A stretch of 46,650 nt of DNA, taken from positions 1 through 46,650 of the forward strand of contig JBBTVI010000006.1 of NCBI GenBank assembly GCA_038063315.1. The letters run 5' to 3'. This stretch comes from JBBTVI01 sp038063315. Lineage in GTDB: Bacteria > Patescibacteriota > Minisyncoccia > Sungbacterales > HO2-52-23. The notes beneath the pieces are model-generated. The model was not told the origin of the DNA, made no database searches, and worked only from the letters and a program-made list of their open reading frames with translations. How positions within the stretch are numbered: the stretch's first letter is position 1; each line of letters opens with the position of its first letter. The position numbers and the translations under genes were made by a program. Shown piece by piece: positions 31,314-43,200 of this stretch.

Positions 31314-31319
31314 AGAGTC

Positions 31320-31823
31320 ATGACTACCCCTCACATTGTGCGTATGCGCCGCGGCTTTACGCTCATTGAACTCCTTGTCGTTATCGCCATTATCGGCATT
31401 CTCGCCTCCATTGTTTTCTCATCCATCAACCAGGCGCGCCGAAAATCCCGCGATGCGCGCCGCCTCGCCGACCTTAAACAAATTCAACAGGCGCTTGAAT
31501 TATATTTCGACGATTTCCGACAATATCCCGCCGACATCATCATCCCGACGTTATCGCCGACATATATGACGACGGTTCCCGACGATCCCCTCGGCAACTC
31601 CTATGATTATTCCCTGTGTCCGGATCTCAGACACTATAATTTAGGGGCGGAACTTGAGGATTGCGGCCATGCGGCGCTCCGCAACGATCTAAATGGACCG
31701 CCGGACAATTGCGCGGGTGTCGCGTGGGGAGCCGACGGGTCCTGCCCCACCACTTACGCGATCTGCGATACGGGTGTGGCCATGGAAGGCCAGGGCGGGT
31801 TTTGTTTTAACGTCGCCCCATAG
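31320..31823 (+). CDS. Type IV pilin / pseudopilin
   Basis: 167 residues. A short basic leader (MTTPHIVRMRRG) is cut by the prepilin peptidase before FTLIELLVVIAIIGILASIV, the standard N-terminal helix, with Glu at mature position 5. The body has the usual helix and a DLKQIQQALELYFDD stretch, as in PilE/GspG-type proteins, then a short variable part with five or more Cys near its end (DCGHAAL, DNCAGVAW, GSCPTTYAICDT, GFCFN), likely disulfide-bonded. The frame extends far upstream antisense to sufB, but the ATG at 31320 and its -10 fix the start. No other pilus genes are in the window, so assembly is encoded elsewhere. Confidence 0.93.
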   Translation: MTTPHIVRMRRGFTLIELLVVIAIIGILASIVFSSINQARRKSRDARRLADLKQIQQALELYFDDFRQYPADIIIPTLSPTYMTTVPDDPLGNSYDYSLCPDLRHYNLGAELEDCGHAALRNDLNGPPDNCAGVAWGADGSCPTTYAICDTGVAMEGQGGFCFNVAP

Positions 31824-32003
31824 GGATTCGTTTTTCGTTTCTTGACGTTCCTGCCGCCGCGAACTCAAATGTCGCCGGATATGGAAATCCGGCGGCCGTC
31901 TGCAAAAAACAGTAAAGGCGCGACCCCCCCCCCTCCCGCGTCTGGCCTACAGGCAAAATTTGTCGGATCAGCGCGGGATTAAATCTAAGATTTAACTCCG
32001 CTG
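31824..32003. other. Convergent intergenic region with C10 tract and two hairpins
   Basis: 180 nt between the pilin and the following minus-strand gene. It holds an 8-bp stem (31873-31894, CGCCGGAT around ATGGAA), ten C in a row (31924-31933), and a 13-position stem with one mismatch and one G-T pair (31973-32001) just past the stop of the minus-strand gene. None is followed by a strong T-run. A weak TTGACG/TCAAAT promoter-like pair is present upstream of the first stem on the plus strand. I see no ORF. Confidence 0.45.
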
Positions 32004-34085
32004 CTATCTGCTACGAATGAGAGATGGCTTGAAGCGGATTTCGGCCGTGCCCTCGCCGCCGTTTATATATGCCCAAATGTCTAGGTTCCCACCGCTAGTT
32101 AACTTAAAACAACTCCACAACTCATCGAAGGTAAAAGGTAACTCGGCTGTCCCAGTAAGCCAGTCGTCAAATAAAACGAAATTTTCGATATTCATGAAAT
32201 CCATCCGGCTAAGAATGATCGCCGTTTTGAGATGCACAATACTTCCCTCTTTGGAAGTCAAGTCAAGACGCGCTGGAAGCTCATAGAGCGGCGGAGTCGA
32301 AGAACCGATGTAACCACTGACAACATCTCTACGATTTATATACGAGGTAAACTGTCCTGCCGCCGAACGCGCCGACCACGCCGCCACAGATCCATCAATT
32401 TCAATCAAGCCATAGCCATAGTTAACGTACGGACACCTCCCAAACCCACCTACGTTAACATAACCATTTGGAGATGAACGCGGAAGAGATGCGTCATCTT
32501 TTTGAGCTATAAAAAAGGGTATCCCAATGTCGAGCATCGTCTGCCCTGGAAGGAGAGATTGAAGAAGCTGATGATGATCAAAGATAAGATCGATATCTGC
32601 ATTGAGTATGGCCTCACCGTAACCCGGAGTACTCCATCCATTTACCAAAAGATCTCCATCTGCCTCAGATTTACCATAAAATTTCAATTCTTCCTGTTCC
32701 GATAAATATGCCGCCTTGGCAATGCTTCTGACTATTGGAGCACCACCGTCCTTCGCCTGACCCGAAAGATCAGGCATGGCCAATTTTTCAATCGGCATCA
32801 GAGGTAGTAGTGTTATTTCAGTATAGCCTGCTACTTCATTGATACCGCCAAGTCCAAGGACCGCCCCATACGCCTTTATAGTCACCTCCGCCTGACACGA
32901 AAACGGCACTCCGGTCTCCGTAGCGCACACGCGCAGGGAGATCGCATCTGCTTTGCTGAAATCCAGGTTCACTACGTTGATGACGAGCTGTTTGCCTGCT
33001 TGATCGCCGAGACCAATCACAGGTTTGCTGTTGCTGAAATAGCGCTCGGGAGGGATTGTCTTCGGATCGGGATAGGCACCTCCTTGGCTCTTGATAACGA
33101 CGTTGCCCAGAAACGTTTTGCCGTCTGCGCTGATTTGGATGTCTCTTCCTACAAGGTTTGAATCAATGTTAACGACGTACGATCTGCCCGCGAGCGGCAA
33201 CACGTTTTCATTATCCACGAGTTTGAGCATTGGCGCGGCCTTGGTGAGCGCCTGCGGCTCCACCGTAAAATCAATCGGCAGCGTGCTCACCTCGTCCATC
33301 AACGAGTCGCTCCGCGCCACGTTGTAGATGTAGTTGAAGTCGAGGACTTCGTGCGCAAGATATGCGGACGGCGTACCTGGAGAGTCACGTTTCGTTGCAA
33401 GAAAATTGTCCAGCGCAGAAAATTCATTACCCCCTGCGAGCATAGAGGGAACGCTGGAGTTCCAGAGGAATTTTATAGTATCGGGGGTACTGTAGTAGAT
33501 GAGTTCAATACGGCCAGTTGAAAAGAGTGTGGCGCTCATAGTGTTGGCACCGGTGGTTGAGTATTCCGGCGTACCTTGCCAGTTGAGGATGATCTTATCC
33601 TTGAATTGCATCGTTGTCACCAGTCCGCCGTTCTGTGGACAAAGGTCGTCAAAGAGCAACGCGATCTGCGGCTGTTCGTTGAGCTCCGACGCACTCTCTC
33701 CTGCCGCACCGTCACCTGTATTGAATGTTAAACGTCCATTGGAGCTCACAAAGAGACGTGTGCGGGTGACGCCGTAGAACGGGAACGTGAAGCCGTTGGT
33801 GAAAACCACGTCTTGAAAATTGTCGTCTCCGAGGGTGAGAGTGATCGTGACTGGATTGAATTCATCCGTATCGCTCGGACCAGTGCACCCCGGGTCTGCG
33901 GGATAATCAATGAGCCCGTCACTGTCATTGTCGAGGGTGTCGGAGCATTGGGGGGATGCGGCACTATCCGTTACCGTGATTGAGACGTCCTCCGAGGCCG
34001 TGAGGGCGAGGACGGGGAGGGGGGGGATAGCAGATGGATGCAAGAGAGGCGGTAAAGAAAAAGAACGAAAACACAACGGCGGCAA
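32004..34085 (-). CDS. Surface protein fragment, paralogue of parts of the giant protein, out of frame with its signal peptide
   Basis: About 693 codons. The body starts with DNDSDGLID (calcium-motif type, CSDTLDNDSDGLIDY), a nidogen-like domain (FTNGFTFPFYGVTRTRLFVS) and then a segment matching the C-terminal part of the giant protein: DFNYIYNVARSDSLMDEV against DYVYNYNVARSDALMEEI. The HExxH peptidase of the giant is absent. The remaining ~250 residues (about aa 440-693) are unassigned. The frame has no ATG and begins with a TTG codon at 34085, inside a hydrophobic segment read in another frame. At an 8-C run (34019-34026) the frame changes by one. See findings. Could also be a frameshifted pseudogene or a sequence error. 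Confidence 0.7.
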   Translation of the reverse strand: MPPLCFRSFSLPPLLHPSAIPPLPVLALTASEDVSITVTDSAASPQCSDTLDNDSDGLIDYPADPGCTGPSDTDEFNPVTITLTLGDDNFQDVVFTNGFTFPFYGVTRTRLFVSSNGRLTFNTGDGAAGESASELNEQPQIALLFDDLCPQNGGLVTTMQFKDKIILNWQGTPEYSTTGANTMSATLFSTGRIELIYYSTPDTIKFLWNSSVPSMLAGGNEFSALDNFLATKRDSPGTPSAYLAHEVLDFNYIYNVARSDSLMDEVSTLPIDFTVEPQALTKAAPMLKLVDNENVLPLAGRSYVVNIDSNLVGRDIQISADGKTFLGNVVIKSQGGAYPDPKTIPPERYFSNSKPVIGLGDQAGKQLVINVVNLDFSKADAISLRVCATETGVPFSCQAEVTIKAYGAVLGLGGINEVAGYTEITLLPLMPIEKLAMPDLSGQAKDGGAPIVRSIAKAAYLSEQEELKFYGKSEADGDLLVNGWSTPGYGEAILNADIDLIFDHHQLLQSLLPGQTMLDIGIPFFIAQKDDASLPRSSPNGYVNVGGFGRCPYVNYGYGLIEIDGSVAAWSARSAAGQFTSYINRRDVVSGYIGSSTPPLYELPARLDLTSKEGSIVHLKTAIILSRMDFMNIENFVLFDDWLTGTAELPFTFDELWSCFKLTSGGNLDIWAYINGGEGTAEIRFKPSLIRSR

Positions 34086-34117
34086 CTGTAACGTTGCTCA
34101 AATGCGCTGAAAGGCAT
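34017..34117 (-). other. Frame-switch region: signal-peptide-like reading frame ending in an 8-C tract
   Basis: In the minus-strand frame through 34101 there is a strong hydrophobic segment, VTVAAVVFSFFFFTASLASI, then CYP. The protein body is in another frame. An 8-C tract (G on the plus strand, 34019-34026) sits at the junction. A tract of 7 C would join the hydrophobic frame to the body; a tract of 9 C would join an ATG frame (34117, opening MPFSAFEQ) to it. Confidence 0.55.
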
Positions 34118-34203
34118 TTGTGGTGAGCGGGGTATAGAAAAAGTGAAAATTTGTTTGTAGTCAGGGAATAAATAACGTTTGAAGTTCGAGAGATATGGTT
34201 CAA

Positions 34204-37200
34204 TCACTGCGTCGTCATTTGGGCGCTGAATTCTATGACACCTTCCGCATCCGGTTGACCCATAAGATCCATCGCCACTGTAGCGATATGCATACCAACC
34301 GTAATGGTGCGCATTGTACATGCACATGCCGGGAGAGAAACCGTCCAGCTTTTTGTTCCTCCGTTTTCTAGTCCGGATAGATCTCCTGTCGCTGTCCGGA
34401 ACGCAGATTCGTAAGGCGGCTTGTGCGCTTCAAGATAGCCAGTTCCCGATCTACCTGCGCCATCACTCGTCGAAACGGAATAATCCGAATTCAGCGCAAC
34501 TACTGCTTGATCGAAAACCGAAGTCCCCAACTGCGGAACATATAATCTCGGCACCGACACGGTAAGGCGTATGTTCACCGCGCGCGATCCATCAACGATG
34601 AATTTGGTATTCATGCGCGAATCGCCGTCGGGTCTCCAAATTCCCGTCGTTGAACCCCACGCTCTCCCCGTAACTCTAAAAATGGAAGCAGAGCCAGACG
34701 AAATCCGATTGGCGTCTGAATCGATTGCGTTTACCGGATTGCCGTTAAAACTCTCACTGCCGACTAAGTCATTGCCCTGCGATCGTCGAACCGCAACAGA
34801 CGTATACGCGGACTCGGTAAAAGCACTCCGCGGCGTAGTTGTGCCCGTCGGATCAACGGGCAGTGGGCACTCCGCGTGAGAGATCAATTTTACCGTATAG
34901 TTCTGCACTCCTGAAAAATTCGGGTTCACCGCGCTCACGACAAGGCGCTTCCCCGCCACGTTGCCAAGTTGAATATTGTTGCTGGCTTGGCTGAAGTAAC
35001 GATTTGGAGGTATGGTGTTCGGGTTCGGGTATGGGTCGCCTTGATTCATCACCACAACGTGGCCGAGCGCTCCGCCGGATGACTCCACGTCAACATCTTT
35101 TCCGGCGCACTCCGACGGATCCACGATGAATGACCGGCCTGAAAGCGGCGCCACGGCCTCTCCGCTCATGAGCGTCACCGTGGGGTCATCGTCGTTGAGC
35201 GGCTGCGGCTCCGGAATGGAAAAATCAATCGGCACCGTGCTTATCTCTTCCATGAGAGCATCGCTGCGCGCCACATTGTAATTGTAGACGTAGTCCAACA
35301 GTTCTCCGGCGACCTCCCTCTCGCCCAACGGCTTGCTGCGTTTCGTTGACAAATAAATGTCGAGCGTCTGCAATGCGCCATGCGATCTCCAAAACGGTTT
35401 GTTGTAAATGGGGCGCGTGTGTATGAGCCAGAGTTCTTTTAACAGGTCTCCCTCACTTTGCGCATAGCGCGTCGCAAGCTGCTTAAAAAAAGACATTCGC
35501 TGGTAGGGCGGCTGGATGTCGGCAGCCATGTAGCGCGATTCGATGGGCAAGGTTGTCAGTCGAGCATCCCACACCCTGCCTGCCGGTTCTGTCTTCCAGA
35601 CATTCGCTGAATCAAACACCGCCTCCTCATTCAGTACGGCTGTGGATTCAACCATCCAATAATTCGTATCGTGCCCCCAGCATTCTTCGAAGGTAAATCT
35701 GTCAATCCAGAATGCCTTACATCCCATAAGATCCAGTTGCCCGAGATGAAACAGCTCGTGTGCCGCCACGCTCTGCATAATGGCGGCTGATACCGTAACT
35801 ACGTTTCGGTTCAGACGCAACATCCGGTTCCCTAACGTCCGTAATTCGTTGGTTCGCGCGAGTATCACGATAATTGGTTTTTCCACCGTACCCGGCATCG
35901 GTACATACTGCATGGTGGTGTCACGCGCGGTGAGAAGCGTGTTATAGAATGTAACGAATGCCGTAGATGGAGGTACAGCCGCGTCGTCTCTAAAATAGTA
36001 CATACAGATAATTTCGCCGCACGTTGCCGCACTGAAGGGATTGAGGTCCCCGGTAGAAGTCACATATTTGAGGGCGCCCTGGGGCACGCTCCGCACATGG
36101 ATCGGGATTGCAGGACCCACTTTCGCCTTTACAGAAATATTGTCGTCGCTTGTCCAAGAGAAAATCGATCCCCAGGAAGCTTTGCCTGAATCGTCAGAAG
36201 GATGAATGCCCGGGCCCGTACCCCCTGCGTCCACAGATTCCAACAGGACATTCTCGAGTGTCGTGCCTTGCGGCAAAGCGCAATTATTGGCTATGGGAAT
36301 GGACAATTCGAGAGCGTCGGATGTGGTCGCCGTCGGCAGTATGATGAACGGTGGGATGAGAGAAGTTCCAAGACCGCCTGCAATTTGCGTCTCATATGAT
36401 GCGGGTAGTGTGGCAATCTGTACTGTTTGGTCAGACTGAAACACCCCCGCAGGAATGGTGAGCGTCGCTCCGTTAAGACAACTCCCGGTAGCAGAGACCG
36501 TGATGGTCCCTCCGGTGGCCGCGGAGATGAATTGGGAAGCGAGGAGCGTGGGGGCTTGGACAGTGACAGAAAATTGATGCGTTGACAGTATGTTGTCGGT
36601 CGTCGTTGCATTAAATTTAACGATATATGTTTTACCCGCGTCGGCGCTTAGCGGTGTCCAGCGCACCGTGAGGCCGGCTATGGTCATCCCCGGAGGGCCT
36701 TGGGTGAGTTTCGCCGCAACGGGGATTTTGTTGGAAGAGCTTGCGGTAAATTGAAGAGCGTGCACATACCCAACACCCGGCAGAGCGACCGCGGGCGGGG
36801 CCGTGAACGTCAAACCCGCATAGACAAGCTGCCAGTTTTTCACCCATCCGTCAGGGCCGGAATCAAAATCCACTTTGTAGTATGCCCCATAACCAATTCC
36901 GTCAATATTTTTCCAGAATGGTCCGTCCACAATAGTCCCTTGCACCGATCCGTTAGGTGTCTGATTACCTAAAATCGTACTCAATGGCGCGGCGTATACA
37001 ACAATTGGTCCGACGCTGGTTGGCCCCGTCGCTACTCTGTCCCCTTTGACGTACTGCGGATTATCCTGTTTAACCATGAGCAGGAACTTGGTTTCGTGGC
37101 GCACACCATTTGACGCAGTACCCTCAACCACTATCGGATATATGCCCTCCGAAAGATTTGCGGGAACGGAAAATGCAAGCGCAATACTGCACTTTGTGCC

Positions 37201-40200
37201 GTTGGCTGCAATGGGCTGCGGGGTGCAATTTGCAACATCCGCACTGTACGTTACCCCGAGCGGCAAATTACTCACCCGCACCTCGACCGGAAGGGAAGCG
37301 CCGGGAGCTGACGAGATTTTGGTGACGTAGGCGATGTTCCATGCGGTTGACGCGCGGCCCTTGAGAACAGCCGCTCCTTGGTCACCCCATGATGGCCAGG
37401 GTATTTCCGTTGTAAGCGAAAAATCAAACGAGTCAAATGCATATTGCTCAGCCAGTTCTTCCGCGGACAGGGCGCGTTTAAATACTTGCACGTCGTCTAT
37501 GACTCCGCGGAACGGCGCCGATATCGCCGGGTCGCCCGCCCAGCTGGCGCCAATCGAGACGTCCGTGTCGCGGTGCGTGAAAGAGAATGGACGAGTCCCC
37601 ATCGCATCGTTCCATGGTGCCTGAACGCCGTTCACATGTAAATTCGGCGTGCCGGAGTCATCCACGGTCACCGCGACAAGCCGCCACCCGCCCGCGTCGG
37701 TGGTGCTCGCCCTTCCCCATTCCCCGCCCGCGCGAAAATCAAATCGCCTTCCGCCGGGCGTGCTCGTTGAGTAGAGATCATATTGATCCGCATCTCCATC
37801 CTGCTTCGCGATGATCGTACCGTAGCTAAGCGAGCATAAAATTCCACAAATATTTTTGGGCTTTACCCACGCCATTATAGTGAACGGTCCTGCGGTTAAA
37901 TCAAGAGGATGGCCCGCGATTCTCGAACCCGCAATACGAACCACATCGTCTGTTCCGTCAAAGTATAACCCACCGCCGCGTAAGCCGGTGGTCCAGACCG
38001 GACCATTTACAAGCATTCCATTGTTGTTAGGGGATACGGAATCAAGGGCGACTGTTCCGGTCGCATCGTCGAATGTCCAATGCGCAATAAGGTTCGCGGA
38101 CGATACTGGAGTGATAATATTGTTCACGGTGATAAGAATCGGTGTGGATGTTGCGATGTTTCCAACCAAATCTTGTGCCACGGCTGTAATAGTGTATGCT
38201 CCATCTCCTCCGGTTGTCGTATCCCAGGATAAATTATACGGCGAGGCAGTCAGTCCCTGTCCAAAAAGCAAACCGTTTACGTAAAATTGCACTCTGCTCA
38301 CAGTGCCGCTATTGTCTGTGGCGGAAGCGGAAACAGTAAGAATACCAAATACAGCGCTGTTGTTAATAGGAGCTATAACCGAGATAAACGGCGGCTCCGT
38401 ATCTCCGGCAAACGCCGCAACGTATAGATCAAGGATTTCCGTCGGCGAGAGCGCGCGGTTATAGATGCGAACATCATCAATGGCGCCCTGAAAGTATCCG
38501 GCCTTTGCGCTTAACCTCCCGACTTCGCCGATCGAAAAGAGTCGGGGCGTATTCGCCGGCGGCGTTGTGTAGGGTTGAGAGGCAATCTGAACGCCGTTTG
38601 CAAAGAGGCGCTGTGTGGCGCCGTCCCATGAACAAACAACATGAATCCAATTTATGCCGTTGGCCGCGGGAAGCGTACTGCCAAACTCGCCCCCACGAAT
38701 AGGTCCCGGCGCGCAAGAAATATCCCGATTGGTGGACTGCGTGAGATAGAGCGAAGGCAAGCTGCCGCTCAAAGTATCAAAATCTCCGGCAATGCCATCA
38801 ATCGGCAGAGAGCCGCTAAATCCCTCTAACTCGCGTGTGGGCCGCACCCAGGCGCTCAATGTATACGCCTCAAGCGCGGCATACTCTTCAGGAGCGCCGA
38901 TAGAGACATAATCATCCACACCGTCAAATGATACCCCGTTTCCTATTTTCCCTGGCGTCCACGCGGTTCCACCGGTGAGTGTTCCTATGTTCCCCGCGCC
39001 GGACGTGTCTGTAGTGCTAGTACCATTCCCTTCGCTCATTGGCCAATAGCCGATGAGCCCCTGGGTTAAAGAAGATGGCGGAACCGCATTACTTACCGTA
39101 AACACGACAGACGCGGAAGTCGCAGTATTCCCCGCCTCATCACGTGCTACGGCCAAAACAGTGTGGGTGCCGTCAGCGATCACGGAAGTGTTAAGCGCGA
39201 TAGAATAACTCGGGGTTGATGTATCTTCACGGCCAACCTGCGCACCATCAATAAAGAATTTGACCCCTGCAACCGCAAAGTCATCAGCAGCATATGCGGT
39301 TAATTTTGTGGTGCCGAAAACGGAAACCCCGGGCAGCGGATAGGTTACCGACACAGCCGGGGGTACAAGATCTGGAGGGAAGGTTCCCACAACATCAAAT
39401 CCCCCGCTGCCGTTCGGCGTGAATGCGAGTGTGCTATTGCGAAGATCAAACGGCGAGGTCGCAGTGAACTGCTCAAAGATTGGTACGACGCCCGTGGTAC
39501 TAAAAGTAGGAGTAGCGCTGAAATTAACAGGCGTAAGCGTCGGAGAGCCGCCGGGAGCAATGCCGACGATGCCGTTTTTAGCAGTAATGCCAGAGTAGAC
39601 GAGCTCTATGCGGCCGTTATTGTACAGCGTGGCGCTGAATGTATTGGATCCTGAAGTCGCATCGCCCGGATATTCCGGAATCCCATTCCAGTCAATCACG
39701 AACTTATCTGGAAATTGCGTGTACCTCATCGTGCCAGTTGCGTCGGGAGACAAATCTACAAACAGAAGTGCGATCTGCGGCTGTTCGTTGAGTTCTGCCG
39801 TGCTCTCCACATACCCCGTGTCTCCCGCGTTAAACGTCAGCCGGCCATTAGAGTTCACAAAAATGTGAGTGCGGGTTAGGCCGTAAAACGGAAAAGTGAA
39901 ACCGCTTGTAAAAATGATGTCTTTGAAATCGTCGTCTTCGAGGATGAGGGTTTGAGGAGTGAGATTGAATTCGTCCGTGTCGCTCGGGCTCATGCATCCC
40001 GGGTCTGCGGGATAATCAATGAAACCGTCACTGTCGTTATCGAGGATGTCGGAGCATTGTTGAGGTGGATTCGTATTATCCACTCGCACACTGACAACAG
40101 TCGAGGTCGCTCTGTTCCCTGCCGCGTCGCGGGCCACAGCGAATATGGTGGAAGTGCCGTCAGAGACCGCGGTCGTATTCCATAGGGTTTGATATGGCGG

Positions 40201-43200
40201 GGCTCTGTATTCTGTGCCAAACGGAACATTGTTTATGTAAAATTGCACTCCGGCCACGGCAACGTTGTCCGAGGCGGAGGCGATGACGGTGGTGGTGCTT
40301 GATGCAATACTGTTATTCAATGGGTCAATTATAAAGATAGAAGGGGCTGTAGTATCAAAAACAACATCCGTCACCGTAATCGCTATGGTCTCCTCGTCCG
40401 TTAGGGCGCCGTCCGAGACCGAGAAGGTCGCGGTGTAGACGCCGGCCTGTGTGAAGGACGGAGTAAACGAGAAAATACGGGTGAACGGAATGAACGAGGC
40501 GCCTGTGGGAAGGTTCGTGGCGCTGTAGGTGAGTGTCTGGCCGTCCGGGTCTGTGGCAGAGAGAGTGAAAGTGAGAAGTTGATTCTCCGGAATGGTCTTC
40601 GGGCCGATTGTGTTGAGCTGTGGCGGCTGATTTGCGGCAATGGAGAACGCGATGTTCCAATCATCGGCATTGATGTTGCCGTACCGGTCTACGCAACGGA
40701 CGAAATAGAAATAACTCCCACCCTCGGAAAGCCCTGAGATAGTCGCTGTCTGCGTCGTTGTGCCGAATGCCCCAGAAAACTCATGCGCCATTTGTCCGTA
40801 AGGCGTATTGACCCGCGTATCATACCGGCATGTTGCCGCCTCATCTGTCATCAACGCGAGGGTTGCGGCGCGCGCCGTCTTCGGTAGCACGCCGGACGGA
40901 ACACCGCTCAATCGCCACGGTGCCGTATTGTCAACAATCACCACGAGATCCGCAGATGTCGCCGTATTATTACTTGTGTCCGCCGCGACCGCCATCAGCG
41001 TATGGCTGCCGTCGCTGATGGCGGTCGTATCCCACGATGCCTCATACGGAGCCGCGCTATCCGCGACGCCCCACAAAATGCCGTCCGCAAAAAACTTTAC
41101 GCCGGCTATCCCGACATTATCCGATACTGATGCCACAAGCGGCACCACGCCGGCGACGGTTACCCCGGATTGCGGGGTGGTCAGCGCGATAGTCGGACGC
41201 ATTGAATCCCGATAACCCACATGAAGGGTCGGCGCCTGCATCGCGGATGATTCATACGCAAACGCCGTGCGGCTCCCCGAACCATTCGCGAGCAAAGCGA
41301 GAGAATTCCCCGGCGTCCAGCCCGGACGATCAACGACTTCCTGAATAATCGCCGACAGATCAGGCGAGCGATATCCCAAACCCGTTCTCCACGCCCCGGG
41401 CAGCCATGAAATACTGGCCGATGTTCGCTGCCGCAGAGAAATATTCTGAGCAGTTGCCGCGAAAGCCGCCGCCGTATCCGCGTCATCGGCCGCAATCGTC
41501 ATCGCCGTATTTTGCGAATCATTTTTCCCTGCGGTCAGCGAGAGATACGCATCCGTGATCGCCACTCCGCGCGGGATCGCCGCAAACGGAAATCGGATCC
41601 CGATGATTTGATCATTCCCTTGATCCCGGAAAAAATCCAGGGTCGGATCTACAATCTTCATCGCGCCGCTCGCAACAATCTCTTCGGCGTCGTCCGATCC
41701 CGAAGCAACGCGCGCATCCAGAGAAAATGCGCTCGTCGCCGGACAATCCGGATCTTGCACATCAATCAGACCGTCCGCATCGTTATCCGCGCCGTCCGCG
41801 CAAAGCGTCTCGATGCCTGCGATACCCCCGGCCCTGTAAATAAAATCACTGTACCTCCATTGATCCATCTGATACCAGATGCGGACGTACAGCGCCCGGC
41901 CATCCTGCGGAATACCCGATACAGTGGCCGTTGTCTTTTTCTGTGTCGCCTGATTCGCAATATCGAAAGCGCCCGGAGCGCTCCCCAGATAGATCTGATA
42001 CCGCGCGGAACCCGGAATATCATTCCACGAAAATGCTGCGATAAGAGGCAGAACCGAACCGACGGCCGGTGAGACCGATAACACGGTACTGACTCCGGCG
42101 GCATTTTTTACACTCACGGAGATCGGCAATGTGCCAGACACGTTTTCGGCCGCATCGCGGGCGATGGCGGTTATCGTATGATTCCCGTCGGCGACAGCCG
42201 TCGTATTCCACACCGTTATGTAGGGCGCGATCACATCCTCCTCGCCGATCCAAAAGCCGTCCACGAAGAAACGGACGCTTGCGACCCCGATGTTATCGCT
42301 CGCTTGAGCCGTTATATCAACAACTCCGGCAACCGTGGTTCCGCCCGCCGGGGCGACTATGGCAACCGTCGGAGCTATCACATCCGCCGTCGGTACGAAA
42401 AGGATCAAGAAATCCTCTGCGCCCCAACCGTCCGGCGCAATGTCAAAATCAATATTCCACCAAAAAACCCCGTTCACATATTGTGAACTGCCGATGACTG
42501 TCCCTAAAGCTCCGTCGTTCTGCTGGCCGATCAACGCGCCGCCCGCGCCGCTTCGGACATTCAATCTGGATCCATCACCCGTCTCTACGCGCACGCGATC
42601 GCCTATCCGGAATTTTCCACTTGATACCGGAAACGTTACCGCGCTAGCAGGGAGATTTATCTCATCCGCGTCAATTGCGCTCGCGCAACCCGGATCAGCC
42701 GGATAATCAATCAGATCATCGCCGTCGTTGTCAAAACCATCAGCACATTGTGGCGATGGAGGAGGAGGTGGTGGTGGTGGCGGAGGAGCAATGATAACAT
42801 TGATCTCGTCGTTATCCGATGCATTTGCGCATCCGGGATCTAAAAGATCAATCAAGCCATCACCGTCATTATCACGACCGTCTGAACATTGAGGTGGGAT
42901 AATATTCTGAACAGTCGCGGCGATTGGCGTTGATGTTGCATGATTCCCTGCTGCATCGCGCGCAACTGCAAGAAGCGTGTATGCCCCATCCACCCCTGCA
43001 GTTGTATCCCAAATCAATCCATAAGGAGCCGCCGCATCTTCCGCGCCGAAAGGCACAAGAGAAAACGTCGGGCCACTGATCCAAAATTGCACCCCCATCA
43101 CCCCCGTATTGTCCGATGCATTCGCCGCGACCGCGACCGACGCCCCCGAGATCGTTGCGCCATCAACGGGCGCACTCAATGAAACGGACGGTGGCGTCGC

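Noticed and set aside
30423..31319. Upstream extension of the pilin ORF
   Set aside because: It is antisense to sufB; the pilin has its own ATG, leader peptide and -10 box at 31308-31320.
31873..31894. Intrinsic terminator for the pilin
   Set aside because: The stem is good but no T-run follows on either strand.
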